Part shown: one piece after another, positions 1 through 4,409 of the stretch
Numbering within the stretch: the stretch's first letter is position 1
Layout: every line of letters starts with the position of its first letter
Assembly (NCBI GenBank): GCA_051883555.1
Contig: JBJETY010000055.1
Location: 1-5,879, forward strand
Direction of reading: 5' to 3'
Origin: CAG-917 sp051883555
GTDB taxonomy: Bacteria; Bacillota; Clostridia; Christensenellales; CAG-917
Length of the DNA stretch: 5,879 nt
Notes under the pieces: generated by a model
Seen by the model: the letters and a program-made list of their open reading frames with translations, nothing else
Told to the model about the DNA's origin: nothing
Databases searched by the model: none
Translations under genes and position numbers: made by a program

Positions 1-94
1 TCGAGGGAATCGCGATAGCGATTGTTGCAAGCAGTAAAATTATCAGGATAGAACAGATAACTTGCGCTGCTACGTTATTGTTTTTTTTGTACAT
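1..94 (-). CDS. Small membrane protein, N-terminal part (cut by window edge)
   Basis: The frame opens with ATG at 94-92, five bases after a strong ribosome binding site (GGAGG at 104-100 on the minus strand), and stays open to the left edge, giving 31 visible residues. It starts with a polar, lysine-containing stretch (MYKKNNN) followed by a continuous hydrophobic segment from about residue 12 to 29 (ICSILIILLLATIAIAI). This is either a transmembrane helix or an uncleaved signal peptide. It begins 13 bases after the preceding gene (108-317), so it belongs to the same leftward operon. A short protein with a basic N-terminus and one hydrophobic helix would suit a filamentous-phage coat or assembly protein, or a holin-like or conjugation membrane protein. 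The visible part cannot decide between these. I am confident that it is a real gene start and not of its function. Confidence 0.75.
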   Translation of the reverse strand, partial: MYKKNNNVAAQVICSILIILLLATIAIAIPS

Positions 95-107
95 AAACAC
101 CTCCAAA

Positions 108-317
108 TTATTTTTTACGTTGTGCCGAAGATAACTGCTTATAAAGAATTGCGTATTCGTAAGACTGATGCTCCGCCATTGCTTTATTAAGTTTCTTTCG
201 GTCTCCGGCTTTCGCCGCTGCGTTTAACTTTCTTTCGCTTTTTTCGTATCGCTCCTGAAGAGAAGTTAAACTGTTTCGAGACAATAACTTATGTTTTCTT
301 TTAAAAACTACAGCCAT
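108..317 (-). CDS. Small basic, helical protein of unknown function (69 aa)
   Basis: The start is ATG at 317-315, preceded by AGGTGAT, which lies in the 8-base gap after the stop (TAG) of the upstream gene. The protein is very rich in Lys, Arg, Ala, Glu and Gln. Its middle (about residues 18-60) is predicted by eye to be one long amphipathic helix or short coiled coil, with no Gly or Pro apart from a single AGDRKK turn. The N-terminus is strongly basic (KRKHK). I see no known motif, Cys pair or membrane segment. The charge and helical character would fit a small nucleic-acid-binding or structural protein. It sits in a leftward cluster of tiny genes (946 down to the left edge) and is probably co-translated with its neighbours. 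I do not recognise the family. Confidence 0.75.
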   Translation of the reverse strand: MAVVFKRKHKLLSRNSLTSLQERYEKSERKLNAAAKAGDRKKLNKAMAEHQSYEYAILYKQLSSAQRKK

Positions 318-325
318 TGAATCAC

Positions 326-625
326 CTACTTATATCTGACGTCTACGCCGGATTTTCCAAGAGCCCTGCAAACAATTCCCGCTGCCGTTCCGTCTCCACG
401 ACTCGAAGGACCCAACGTGCCGTCTTTATTTATTACGGTAGCTGTATGCACAGGATTACCGTAATAATTGAGTCTTTCAGAACGAGAAAGAAGCACTTTA
501 TACTTGCCCACTTTCATAACTTTTGACTCTCCCGGATTAGAAAACCCTCCGCCAACCGATTTCCATATCGTTTCACGCATAATATAGGGTTTTTTCTGTT
601 TTACAGATTGTTTTTTTGTTGCCAT
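326..625 (-). CDS. Small basic protein of unknown function (99 aa)
   Basis: The start is ATG at 625-623, with an almost perfect ribosome binding site (GGAGGTGA, 638-631) in the 15-base gap behind the previous gene, so this start is secure. The N-terminus (residues 1-15) is lysine- and glutamine-rich. The rest looks beta-rich and glycine-rich: GGGFSNPGES at about residues 25-34, a KVGKYKVLLSRSER strand pair, then VINKDGTLGPSSRGDG. No signal peptide, membrane helix or catalytic motif is visible. It ends 8 bases before the next gene. I do not recognise the family. The position, between two other basic proteins and upstream of a membrane protein, suggests a structural or DNA-associated role in the element, but this is inference from context only. 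Confidence 0.75.
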   Translation of the reverse strand: MATKKQSVKQKKPYIMRETIWKSVGGGFSNPGESKVMKVGKYKVLLSRSERLNYYGNPVHTATVINKDGTLGPSSRGDGTAAGIVCRALGKSGVDVRYK

Positions 626-640
626 TTACTTCACCTCCGA

Positions 641-946
641 TTATTTTTTGTTTTTTACCAAATAACACACCTTTCTTTTGTTCGTTTTTCCGTTATTTGT
701 CTTAAAAAGATGCGTAGATATTGCGGTTTTTGTTGCTTTAGATAAATTTATAAAATCTTCTTTAAACACTTCGTTACTATCAGGATTTCGGGCTTCTGTT
801 ACAAATCCGCAGCCTTTAATAACCTTACCGAATATCTCGTATTTCGAACGGTCCAAATAATATTGACCATTCTTTCGTCGTTTCCAGACTTCATCGGAAG
901 AGACTACTTTTAATCCGGAAATCCGGCCAGTTTTTTGACTTGACAA
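641..946 (-). CDS. Small basic protein of unknown function (101 aa), TTG start
   Basis: The frame is closed upstream by TGA three codons before a TTG at 946-944, and there is no internal Met, so TTG is the only usable start. The ribosome binding site AAGGAAGGTGAT lies just upstream. An ATG at 951-949 sits closer to it but opens a different frame that stops after 13 residues. The protein is basic, with KRRKNGQYYLDRSKYE at about residues 23-38 and a lysine-rich C-terminus (NNGKTNKRKVCYLVKNKK). It has two Cys, no membrane segment and no motif I recognise. It is the first gene of the small-gene cluster after the roughly 500-bp region without an intact gene. Its leader is fully overlapped by the antisense RNA at 976-1097, so expression may depend on that RNA or on read-through from the upstream operon. 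Confidence 0.7.
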   Translation of the reverse strand: MSSQKTGRISGLKVVSSDEVWKRRKNGQYYLDRSKYEIFGKVIKGCGFVTEARNPDSNEVFKEDFINLSKATKTAISTHLFKTNNGKTNKRKVCYLVKNKK

Positions 947-969
947 ATCATATCACCTTCCTTTATAAT
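940..969 (+). promoter_or_regulatory. Consensus sigma-A promoter for the antisense RNA
   Basis: The -35 hexamer TTGACA (940-945) and the -10 hexamer TATAAT (964-969) both match consensus perfectly and are 18 bp apart. Transcription should start at about 975-977 and run rightward. No coding gene lies in this direction before the terminator at 1076-1097, so the promoter serves a short RNA. The -35 box overlaps the TTG start codon of the leftward gene 641-946, so RNA polymerase bound here could also hinder transcription of that gene. Confidence 0.75.
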
Positions 970-975
970 TTTTTA

Positions 976-1097
976 TGCGGTATCCCGGGTCCTTTTTTGG
1001 GAAGTGTATGGGCGCAGTCGTATACACACGGTAACAATATGTTTGGGATACATTATGGTTAATGTGTTGTTACCACCCCTTCGGGGGATTTTTTTTT
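976..1097 (+). ncRNA. Structured small RNA, antisense to the leftward operon leader
   Basis: The predicted transcript of about 120 nt is bounded by a perfect promoter (940-969) and a strong intrinsic terminator. No plausible coding frame lies inside: the one short ATG frame (19 codons) has no ribosome binding site. Several complementary segments are visible. GTATCCC (980-986) pairs with GGGATAC (1045-1051), GTGTAT (1004-1009) with ATACAC (1022-1027), and GGTAACAA (1030-1037) with TTGTTACC (1067-1074). The last pairing crosses the first, so they would form a pseudoknot. A competing local hairpin, ACATTA-TGGT-TAATGT, spans 1050-1065. The RNA is fully complementary to any leftward transcript that reads through to gene 641-946. 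Possible roles are antisense control of the small-gene cluster, control of replication, or a primer RNA at an origin. I do not match it to a known RNA family. Confidence 0.6.
1076..1097 (+). terminator. Intrinsic terminator with UUCG tetraloop
   Basis: CCCC (1076-1079) pairs with GGGG (1084-1087) around a TTCG tetraloop, followed by A and nine T residues (1089-1097). The run of T lies only on the plus-strand side, so it terminates rightward transcription. Confidence 0.8.
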
Positions 1098-1104
1098 ACA
1101 CCTG

Positions 1105-1132
1105 ACCGTCCGTTTTTCGGGCGGTTATTTTT
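1105..1132 (+). terminator. Second, tandem intrinsic terminator
   Basis: ACCGTCCG (1105-1112) pairs with CGGGCGGT (1118-1125), giving 8 bp with one G-T pair and a TTTTT loop, followed by TTATTTTT. It lies 8 bp after the first terminator in the same orientation. The pair gives a nearly complete stop to rightward transcription before it opposes the early operon. Confidence 0.7.
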
Positions 1133-1141
1133 ATCTCTGTT

Positions 1142-1346
1142 TTATCCGAGCGTAATATCACATGTTGCGAAAAAACTATTATCCACTACCGACGTCGCCG
1201 TCAGTCTCCAGTAAGTTTTGTATTTAATGCCGTATTTAAAATACTTCGGCAGCAAGTGCGATGCTATCCGTATCGGGACTGACAACGTTTGCCGGAAACA
1301 CGCAAAAAGAAATAATTAAGAAAACGATAACGACTATGTATTTCAT
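1142..1346 (-). pseudogene. Frameshifted gene for a small secreted or membrane peptide
   Basis: An ATG at 1346-1344 opens 36 codons that begin with a classic signal-peptide or membrane helix (MKYIVVIVFLIISFCVF, then PANVVS) and stop with TAA at 1238-1236. In the +1 frame the sequence stays open for another 31 codons to a TAA at 1144-1142. The text there (YGIKYKTYWRLTATSVV) looks like normal protein. Removing one T from the TTTT run at 1241-1238 joins the two into a single protein of about 67 residues with an N-terminal signal sequence. There is no good ribosome binding site before the ATG and no clear promoter. The possible explanations are a decayed gene, a sequencing error in the T run, or a programmed +1 shift at TTT-TAA. 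No family is recognised. Confidence 0.4.
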
Positions 1347-1380
1347 ACGGTTTATAACTAATAAGAACTGAAAATAATTA

Positions 1381-1417
1381 TCCCTCGGCCCAAGGTCATA
1401 GACCGAGGGACTTTTTT
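1381..1417. terminator. Probable bidirectional terminator after the SSB-like gene
   Basis: TCCCTCGG (1381-1388) pairs with CCGAGGGA (1403-1410), a perfect 8-bp GC-rich stem. Six T residues follow on the plus strand (1412-1417). On the minus strand the stem is followed by TAATTATTTTC, and it lies about 38 bp after the stop of the SSB-like gene (1449-1718). The most natural reading is a terminator or attenuator that separates the early leftward genes from the small-gene cluster. Confidence 0.65.
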
Positions 1418-1448
1418 GTTACACGATTAAATAAACTGAATCACCCCC

Positions 1449-1718
1449 TTAAAACGGCATATCGACCGCAGGACCTATAAGTTTTACAAATCGGACTATC
1501 TGATTTTCGCCGATACTCATAAGGTCCAGAACACAGTCGTAAAGCACACCGCCGGTCAATTCAAGGTCTTCTTCGGACCAGAAGTCAACGGCTTGTCCCT
1601 CTTTAACGAGGTCTTTCTGAACAGCCTTGTCAGTTACAAGCCCAACGTAGTGGAACTTCCCGCCGTCTTTTTTCGGCTCTGCTTTTACCATAAATTGAAC
1701 ATTAAATCTACCTTTCAT
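1449..1718 (-). CDS. Small SSB-like (single-stranded DNA-binding) protein, 89 aa, tentative
   Basis: The start is ATG at 1718-1716 with GAGGAG 8 bases upstream. By eye the sequence alternates hydrophobic and charged residues as in a five-stranded beta barrel: RFNVQFMVKAEP (3-14), KFHYVGLVTD (21-30), QAVDFWSEED (42-51), VLYDCVLDLMSI (58-69), QIVRFVKLIGP (73-83). The C-terminus is an acidic-proline-phenylalanine tip, VDMPF. The last residues of bacterial and phage SSB proteins are typically of the form DDIPF and recruit replication partners, so the tip is suggestive. The protein is shorter than a standard SSB (about 150-180 aa), and small phage ssDNA-binding proteins of this size exist. It could instead be an unrelated beta-barrel protein. 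It follows the 70-residue gene by 38 bp in the early leftward operon. Confidence 0.7.
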   Translation of the reverse strand: MKGRFNVQFMVKAEPKKDGGKFHYVGLVTDKAVQKDLVKEGQAVDFWSEEDLELTGGVLYDCVLDLMSIGENQIVRFVKLIGPAVDMPF

Positions 1719-1756
1719 AGGTTTTCTCCTCTTCCCTTATCCCTGGGAGCCGGGTA

Positions 1757-1969
1757 TTATAGATTAATTGAGTCCGATATTATCTGATAAGGTCTTGAAC
1801 CCGGCCAATACGTATTGAGTTCGCAAACGCGATGCCGGGCGGTTAGCTCGCTTTCGTAAGAAATTGCTAATTCTTTTATAGGCATAAATACCGGTCTTTT
1901 ATATTTAGGCGTTTCCTGAAAGCCCATAAAAAATTGTCCTTTATTGTTTACAATGATATATCCGTTCAT
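1757..1969 (-). CDS. Small phage-type protein of unknown function (70 aa)
   Basis: The start is ATG at 1969-1967 with AGGAG at 1981-1977. That ribosome binding site lies within the last codons of the upstream gene, whose stop is only 3 bases before this ATG, so the two are almost certainly translationally coupled. The protein opens with a beta hairpin pattern (YIIVNNKGQFFMGF, residues 4-17). A segment follows (IKELAISYESELTARHRVCELN) in which a strand leads into a helix. Such short proteins, with a YI-xx-NKGQ start and a later Ala/Glu helix, are common in phage and mobile-element early operons, but I know of no proven function. No membrane segment or metal site is visible. Confidence 0.75.
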   Translation of the reverse strand: MNGYIIVNNKGQFFMGFQETPKYKRPVFMPIKELAISYESELTARHRVCELNTYWPGSRPYQIISDSINL

Positions 1970-1972
1970 TTT

Positions 1973-2143
1973 CTATCTCCTATTTATAAGTACTTGCCAA
2001 AGGTATTGACAGTTGGCTCCGAACTCTCCGCCGTTTATAAGGCACAAAACGCCTGCAACCAGGCAATATAAAACGCCTACAGATATGGCAAAACTAAGCA
2101 ATACGCTTAATAAACCCTTCAATACCTTTGACACAAATACCAT
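1973..2143 (-). CDS. Small membrane protein (56 aa)
   Basis: This frame fills the gap between the 70-residue and 344-residue genes. It starts with ATG at 2143-2141, and its ribosome binding site (GAGGT) overlaps the TGA stop of the 344-residue gene. It ends with TAG at 1975-1973, 3 bases before the next ATG. The coupling on both sides makes it a real gene despite its size. The first 9 residues are short and basic (MVFVSKVLK). A long hydrophobic stretch from about residue 10 to 36 (GLLSVLLSFAISVGVLYCLV and on to CLI) is at least one transmembrane helix. The tail is polar and ends in INRR. Candidate roles are phage coat, assembly or superinfection-exclusion protein, holin-like toxin, or a membrane anchor for replication. 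None can be chosen from the sequence. Confidence 0.7.
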   Translation of the reverse strand: MVFVSKVLKGLLSVLLSFAISVGVLYCLVAGVLCLINGGEFGANCQYLWQVLINRR

Positions 2144-2150
2144 ACTTACC

Positions 2151-3185
2151 TCAAATTTCTATTCCGGTTATTTCCCGGATAAAATCTTTAAAATCGTTTA
2201 TCGCTTCAAGATATCCTTTTCGGATATCTTCTTCGATATCTTCTTCCTTTTCAGTGAAAAAACCTCTGAGAAGTTCGATATCGAGTTTTATCGTTTCCGA
2301 AGACTTATTTTTTTTCTTTTCAGGTTTTATCTTCTCTTCTTCCGAAGACAAACCTTTACAAAGTTCCTTCTTCTTTTCGCGTATTTCCTTTACGCTCATC
2401 TTCGGATTAAACGAACTTTTTATAACGCCGTCATCGACAGGAAGTAATTCCATAAGCTGCGAACTCGAATATCCGATATAATCCTTTTTTAAAACTACCC
2501 CGTCCATAAACTTCTGATATATATTCAGAAAGTTTTTAGTCGACGTTCTTTTTATTCCGAACCTACGTTCGGCAAATTCGTATATATCTCTAACTCCGTA
2601 TCTCTTAAAATTGTCCGAACTTCCTTTTATATCGTTCAGATAACAACAAGTAAGTTCAAAACTTTCCTGCGCGTTTTCTATTTGCTTATCGATTTTTTCG
2701 CAGGTATGTACGAAAAATTCGTCCACGCCTTTCGGAATCACACTCACGTCTTCAGGAAATTCATATATTTCAAGTTTTTCAAGTATTAAAGCTCTATACG
2801 CTTCGTATCCCATTTCTCGCACTTGCGAAACTTTTAAACTACCGCCGAAAAAATTTCCGCTTAAAACAACTTCGTCAAACGGCACATCGGAATATATGGG
2901 TCTAAATTGCGGATAAATATAAGCACATTTCTTTTTATATTCCTGATAAAATGGCTTACCATAGGAATTGTAAATAGATTTATTCGTACGATTTTTAAAT
3001 TCTTCAAACTGCTCCTCCGCAGTTTTTAATAAATAGGCAAAATCTTTTACGGTAAAAAATTCCGATAACGTTTTGCAATCATACACAGGCTTATAACCTT
3101 CTTCTACTTCCGGAAGAACGTATACGTTCTGGTCAGACGTCTGACCGGTTATTTCTTTTACTTCTTTTTCTGATTTACTCTTCAT
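2151..3185 (-). CDS. Replication- or regulation-associated protein, family uncertain (344 aa)
   Basis: I place the start at ATG 3185-3183, 8 bases after AAGGAG. A TTG at 3206 extends the frame by 7 codons but lacks a ribosome binding site and lies on the operator. The protein is highly charged and soluble, with no membrane segment. Residues about 190-235 (YGVRDIYEFAERRFGIKR, then a conserved-looking helix ending in IYQKF) resemble a helix-turn-helix. They are followed by YSSSQLMELLPV (239-250) and MSVKEIREKKKEL (263-275). The order 'helix-turn-helix, SSSQL-EML/ELL, then MSVREIR' is one I associate with ParB/replication-linked proteins of Clostridia mobile elements, from memory only. A Lys/Glu-rich linker (279-300) leads to an acidic C-terminal helical part. 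There is no HxH motif of HUH Rep proteins. As first gene under the early leftward promoter, it probably acts in replication, excision or its own control. Palindromes at 3107-3146 lie in its 5' end. Confidence 0.75.
   Translation of the reverse strand: MKSKSEKEVKEITGQTSDQNVYVLPEVEEGYKPVYDCKTLSEFFTVKDFAYLLKTAEEQFEEFKNRTNKSIYNSYGKPFYQEYKKKCAYIYPQFRPIYSDVPFDEVVLSGNFFGGSLKVSQVREMGYEAYRALILEKLEIYEFPEDVSVIPKGVDEFFVHTCEKIDKQIENAQESFELTCCYLNDIKGSSDNFKRYGVRDIYEFAERRFGIKRTSTKNFLNIYQKFMDGVVLKKDYIGYSSSQLMELLPVDDGVIKSSFNPKMSVKEIREKKKELCKGLSSEEEKIKPEKKKNKSSETIKLDIELLRGFFTEKEEDIEEDIRKGYLEAINDFKDFIREITGIEI
3107..3146. repeat. Cluster of abutting perfect palindromes inside the 344-aa gene
   Basis: Three perfect palindromes stand side by side: CTTCCGGAAG (3107-3116), AGAACGTATACGTTCT (3115-3130) and GGTCAGACGTCTGACC (3131-3146). 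The last two abut without a gap. A 16-bp perfect palindrome is expected about 0.1 times by chance in a window this size, so two in a row are unlikely to be accidental. They lie 40-80 bases into the coding sequence (residues about 13-26). They could be binding sites for a dimeric protein, such as an origin or an autoregulatory site of the protein the gene encodes. Confidence 0.55.
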
Positions 3186-3201
3186 TGTTTTTCTCCTTAA
3201 A

Positions 3202-3278
3202 TCCAATTTAATTGGATTATACTAAAATTATATTACAAGATTTTTGGAATTGCAAGTATTTTTTCCAAAAAAATTGGA
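3202..3278. promoter_or_regulatory. Three-site operator of the lysogeny switch (TCCAA-N5-TTGGA)
   Basis: Three 15-bp sites fit one dyad. O1 is TCCAATTTAATTGGA (3202-3216, perfect), O2 is TACAAGATTTTTGGA (3234-3248, one mismatch in the left half) and O3 is TCCAAAAAAATTGGA (3264-3278, perfect). Their centres are at 3209, 3241 and 3271, that is 32 and 30 bp apart, close to three helical turns, so dimers would lie on one face. O2 fills the spacer of the leftward promoter and O1 lies just downstream of its start. The neighbouring XRE repressor (3299-3637) is the obvious binder. The layout resembles the three-site operators of temperate phages. Confidence 0.7.
3227..3255 (-). promoter_or_regulatory. 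Early leftward promoter
   Basis: On the minus strand, TTGCAA (3255-3250) and a perfect TATAAT (3232-3227) are 17 bp apart, with transcription expected to start near 3220. It drives the 344-residue gene and the genes behind it. Operator O2 lies inside the spacer, so repressor binding would block it. The rightward promoter for the repressor is less clear: TATATT (3229-3234), TATACT (3218-3223) and TATATA (3282-3287) are possible -10 boxes with weak -35 partners. Confidence 0.65.
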
Positions 3279-3298
3279 AAATATATAAGAGGTTTAAA

Positions 3299-3637
3299 AT
3301 GAATAAATTAAAAGAATTAAGAAAAGAAAAAAATCTTTTACAAAAAGATATTGCTAAGGAACTAAATATAAAAAACACTACATACTCAAACTGGGAAGTA
3401 GGAGTATCTGAACCCGATATTCAAAGCCTTACAAGACTTGCAGACTTTTTCGGCTGCAGTATCGATTATCTTGTTGGGCGTGAAGACGAAGACGGAGCGT
3501 TTATAATCTCCGGCAACACTTTATCGGAAGACGAAGCTCAACTTCTCGATAAACTTCGGCAACTAAACCCCTTAAAAAAAGAAATTGCTTATAGATATAT
3601 TGACTTCCTTCTTGAAGAACAAAAAAACGATAAATAA
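3299..3637 (+). CDS. XRE-family transcriptional repressor (112 aa)
   Basis: The start is ATG at 3299-3301 with AGAGG 7 bases upstream. The frame is open further back to 3212, but that extension lacks a ribosome binding site and would run through the operators. Residues 4-59 form a typical helix-turn-helix of the Cro/C1 type: LKELRKEKNLLQKDIAKELN, then the recognition helix around NTTYSNWEVGVSEPD, then SLTRLADFFGCSIDYLVG. The rest (60-112) is a short acidic and helical tail, probably for dimerisation. There is no LexA/CI-like peptidase domain, so induction by RecA-stimulated self-cleavage is not expected. Another protein or signal would have to relieve repression, and no ImmA-like protease gene is visible here. 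It is divergent from the leftward operon and likely represses it through the TCCAA-N5-TTGGA sites. The nuclease gene follows after 22 bases. Confidence 0.9.
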   Translation: MNKLKELRKEKNLLQKDIAKELNIKNTTYSNWEVGVSEPDIQSLTRLADFFGCSIDYLVGREDEDGAFIISGNTLSEDEAQLLDKLRQLNPLKKEIAYRYIDFLLEEQKNDK

Positions 3638-3659
3638 GATAAATGATAAGGAGAAAATT

Positions 3660-4343
3660 ATGAATGAATTAAAATGCCCTATTTGCGGCGAACCAACGTA
3701 TTTAGTTTACGGAAAATACCCTAGAAAAGACGGGTTATGTAGTAAATGCGGGAAAAAACTACGCGACGGATTAATAGAACAATGTCCGAATTGCGGTAAA
3801 TGGCATAATACAAACGAAACGTGCGAATGTAAAAAAAACATTAATATAAATAACCACTGTCTTGTATGCGGAAAAGAAAGCGGAGAATACTTTTTCTGCA
3901 AAGAACATTATGAAAAATACAAAAACAAAACAATTTTGTTTAAAATAAAAGTTGAAAAAGGTCAACATATCGAACTATTAGATGATTCATACGAAGGCAT
4001 GTTTACATGTAAAGACGGGCATATAGTAAAAAGCAAATCAGAAAGAGATATAGACAACTATTTATTTGAACATAAAATTGCACACGCCTATGAAAAAACA
4101 ATAACGATAAACGAAGAACAATTTAAACCAGATTTTTACCTTCCTGACCTAGACGTTTATATCGAACACTGGGGATATAACGAAGACAATATCGAATATA
4201 CTAAACAAAAAGATTATAAAATTAAAAAATATATTGAAAAAGGTATAACTCTTATTTGCACTAACGAAAAAGAAATGAAAGATATTGATGCAACATTAGA
4301 CATGAAATTTGCAAAATATAAAAAAGGCAAAATAAACATATAA
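3660..4343 (+). CDS. Zinc-ribbon protein with a PD-(D/E)XK-like nuclease domain (227 aa)
   Basis: The start is ATG at 3660-3662 after AAGGAG, 22 bases behind the repressor stop, so the two share a transcript. The N-terminal half has three Cys clusters. The first is C6-x2-C9 with C27-x2-C30, the second C42-x2-C45 with C55-x-C57, and the third C67-x2-C70 with C80-x2-H83. These fit zinc ribbons that bind nucleic acid or protein. Residues 120-205 match the PD-(D/E)XK layout seen in helicase-linked and Vsr-like nucleases. They contain a helix with SKSERDIDNYL (Glu128), a strand KPDFYLPD (Asp158), DVYIEHWG (Glu169), then a Lys-rich helix and KGITLICT. The usual Lys after Glu169 is His/Trp here, a variant seen in this branch as far as I recall. 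The gene is much AT-richer than the integrase. Its place between repressor and integrase is where prophages carry cargo such as defence or exclusion genes. Nuclease activity and target are inferred. Confidence 0.8.
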   Translation: MNELKCPICGEPTYLVYGKYPRKDGLCSKCGKKLRDGLIEQCPNCGKWHNTNETCECKKNININNHCLVCGKESGEYFFCKEHYEKYKNKTILFKIKVEKGQHIELLDDSYEGMFTCKDGHIVKSKSERDIDNYLFEHKIAHAYEKTITINEEQFKPDFYLPDLDVYIEHWGYNEDNIEYTKQKDYKIKKYIEKGITLICTNEKEMKDIDATLDMKFAKYKKGKINI

Positions 4344-4345
4344 AA

Positions 4346-4403
4346 GGCTCTTGATTTCCAGCACCCCTTTATCAATGGGGGCCATACTCACAAGAGCCAT
4401 ACT
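4346..4403 (-). ncRNA. Structured small RNA between nuclease and integrase
   Basis: A perfect leftward promoter (4438-4410) should start transcription near 4403. The RNA begins AGUAUGGC, which is repeated 15 bases later. It folds as GGCTCTTG (4398-4391) pairing perfectly with CAAGAGCC (4353-4346), enclosing a CCCC/GGGG hairpin. The inner loop holds TTGAT (4375-4371), which can instead pair with ATCAA (4355-4351) as a pseudoknot, so two folds compete. The outer stem is followed by TTTTATATG and more T-rich sequence, a plausible terminator, giving an RNA of about 60-65 nt. If it reads further it becomes antisense to the 3' end of the nuclease gene. The RNA also contains a short frame starting with ATG at its fourth base. 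The fold resembles no family I can name. It may regulate the nuclease or integrase, or form an RNA partner of the nuclease. Confidence 0.55.
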
Positions 4404-4409
4404 AAAAAA

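Noticed and set aside
2127..2138. Copy of TTTGACACAAAT matching the integrase-end repeat
   Set aside because: It lies 3.6 kb away inside a small membrane-protein gene. About one shared 12-mer is expected by chance in a window of this size.
2222..2245. Tandem 12-bp repeat GATATCTTCTTC
   Set aside because: It encodes a repeated Glu-Glu-Asp-Ile in the acidic C-terminal part of the 344-aa protein, so it is explained by protein repetition.
2013..2481. Open plus-strand frames opposite the 344-aa gene
   Set aside because: They are Phe/Ser-rich shadows of Lys/Glu codons, with no ribosome binding site, and they run antisense to a well-supported gene.
3006..3025. Inverted repeat AAACTGC/GCAGTTT followed by T residues
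   Set aside because: It lies within the 344-aa gene on the antisense strand, with no plus-strand transcript to end. A 7-bp repeat is within chance.
3212..3298. Upstream extension of the XRE repressor frame (29 more codons)
   Set aside because: No ribosome binding site, and it would run through operators O2 and O3. The ATG at 3299 has AGAGG at the right distance and begins the conserved domain.
3585..3659. Earlier ATG for the nuclease gene, inside the repressor gene
   Set aside because: No ribosome binding site there. AAGGAG directly precedes the ATG at 3660, and the first zinc Cys follows 5 codons later.
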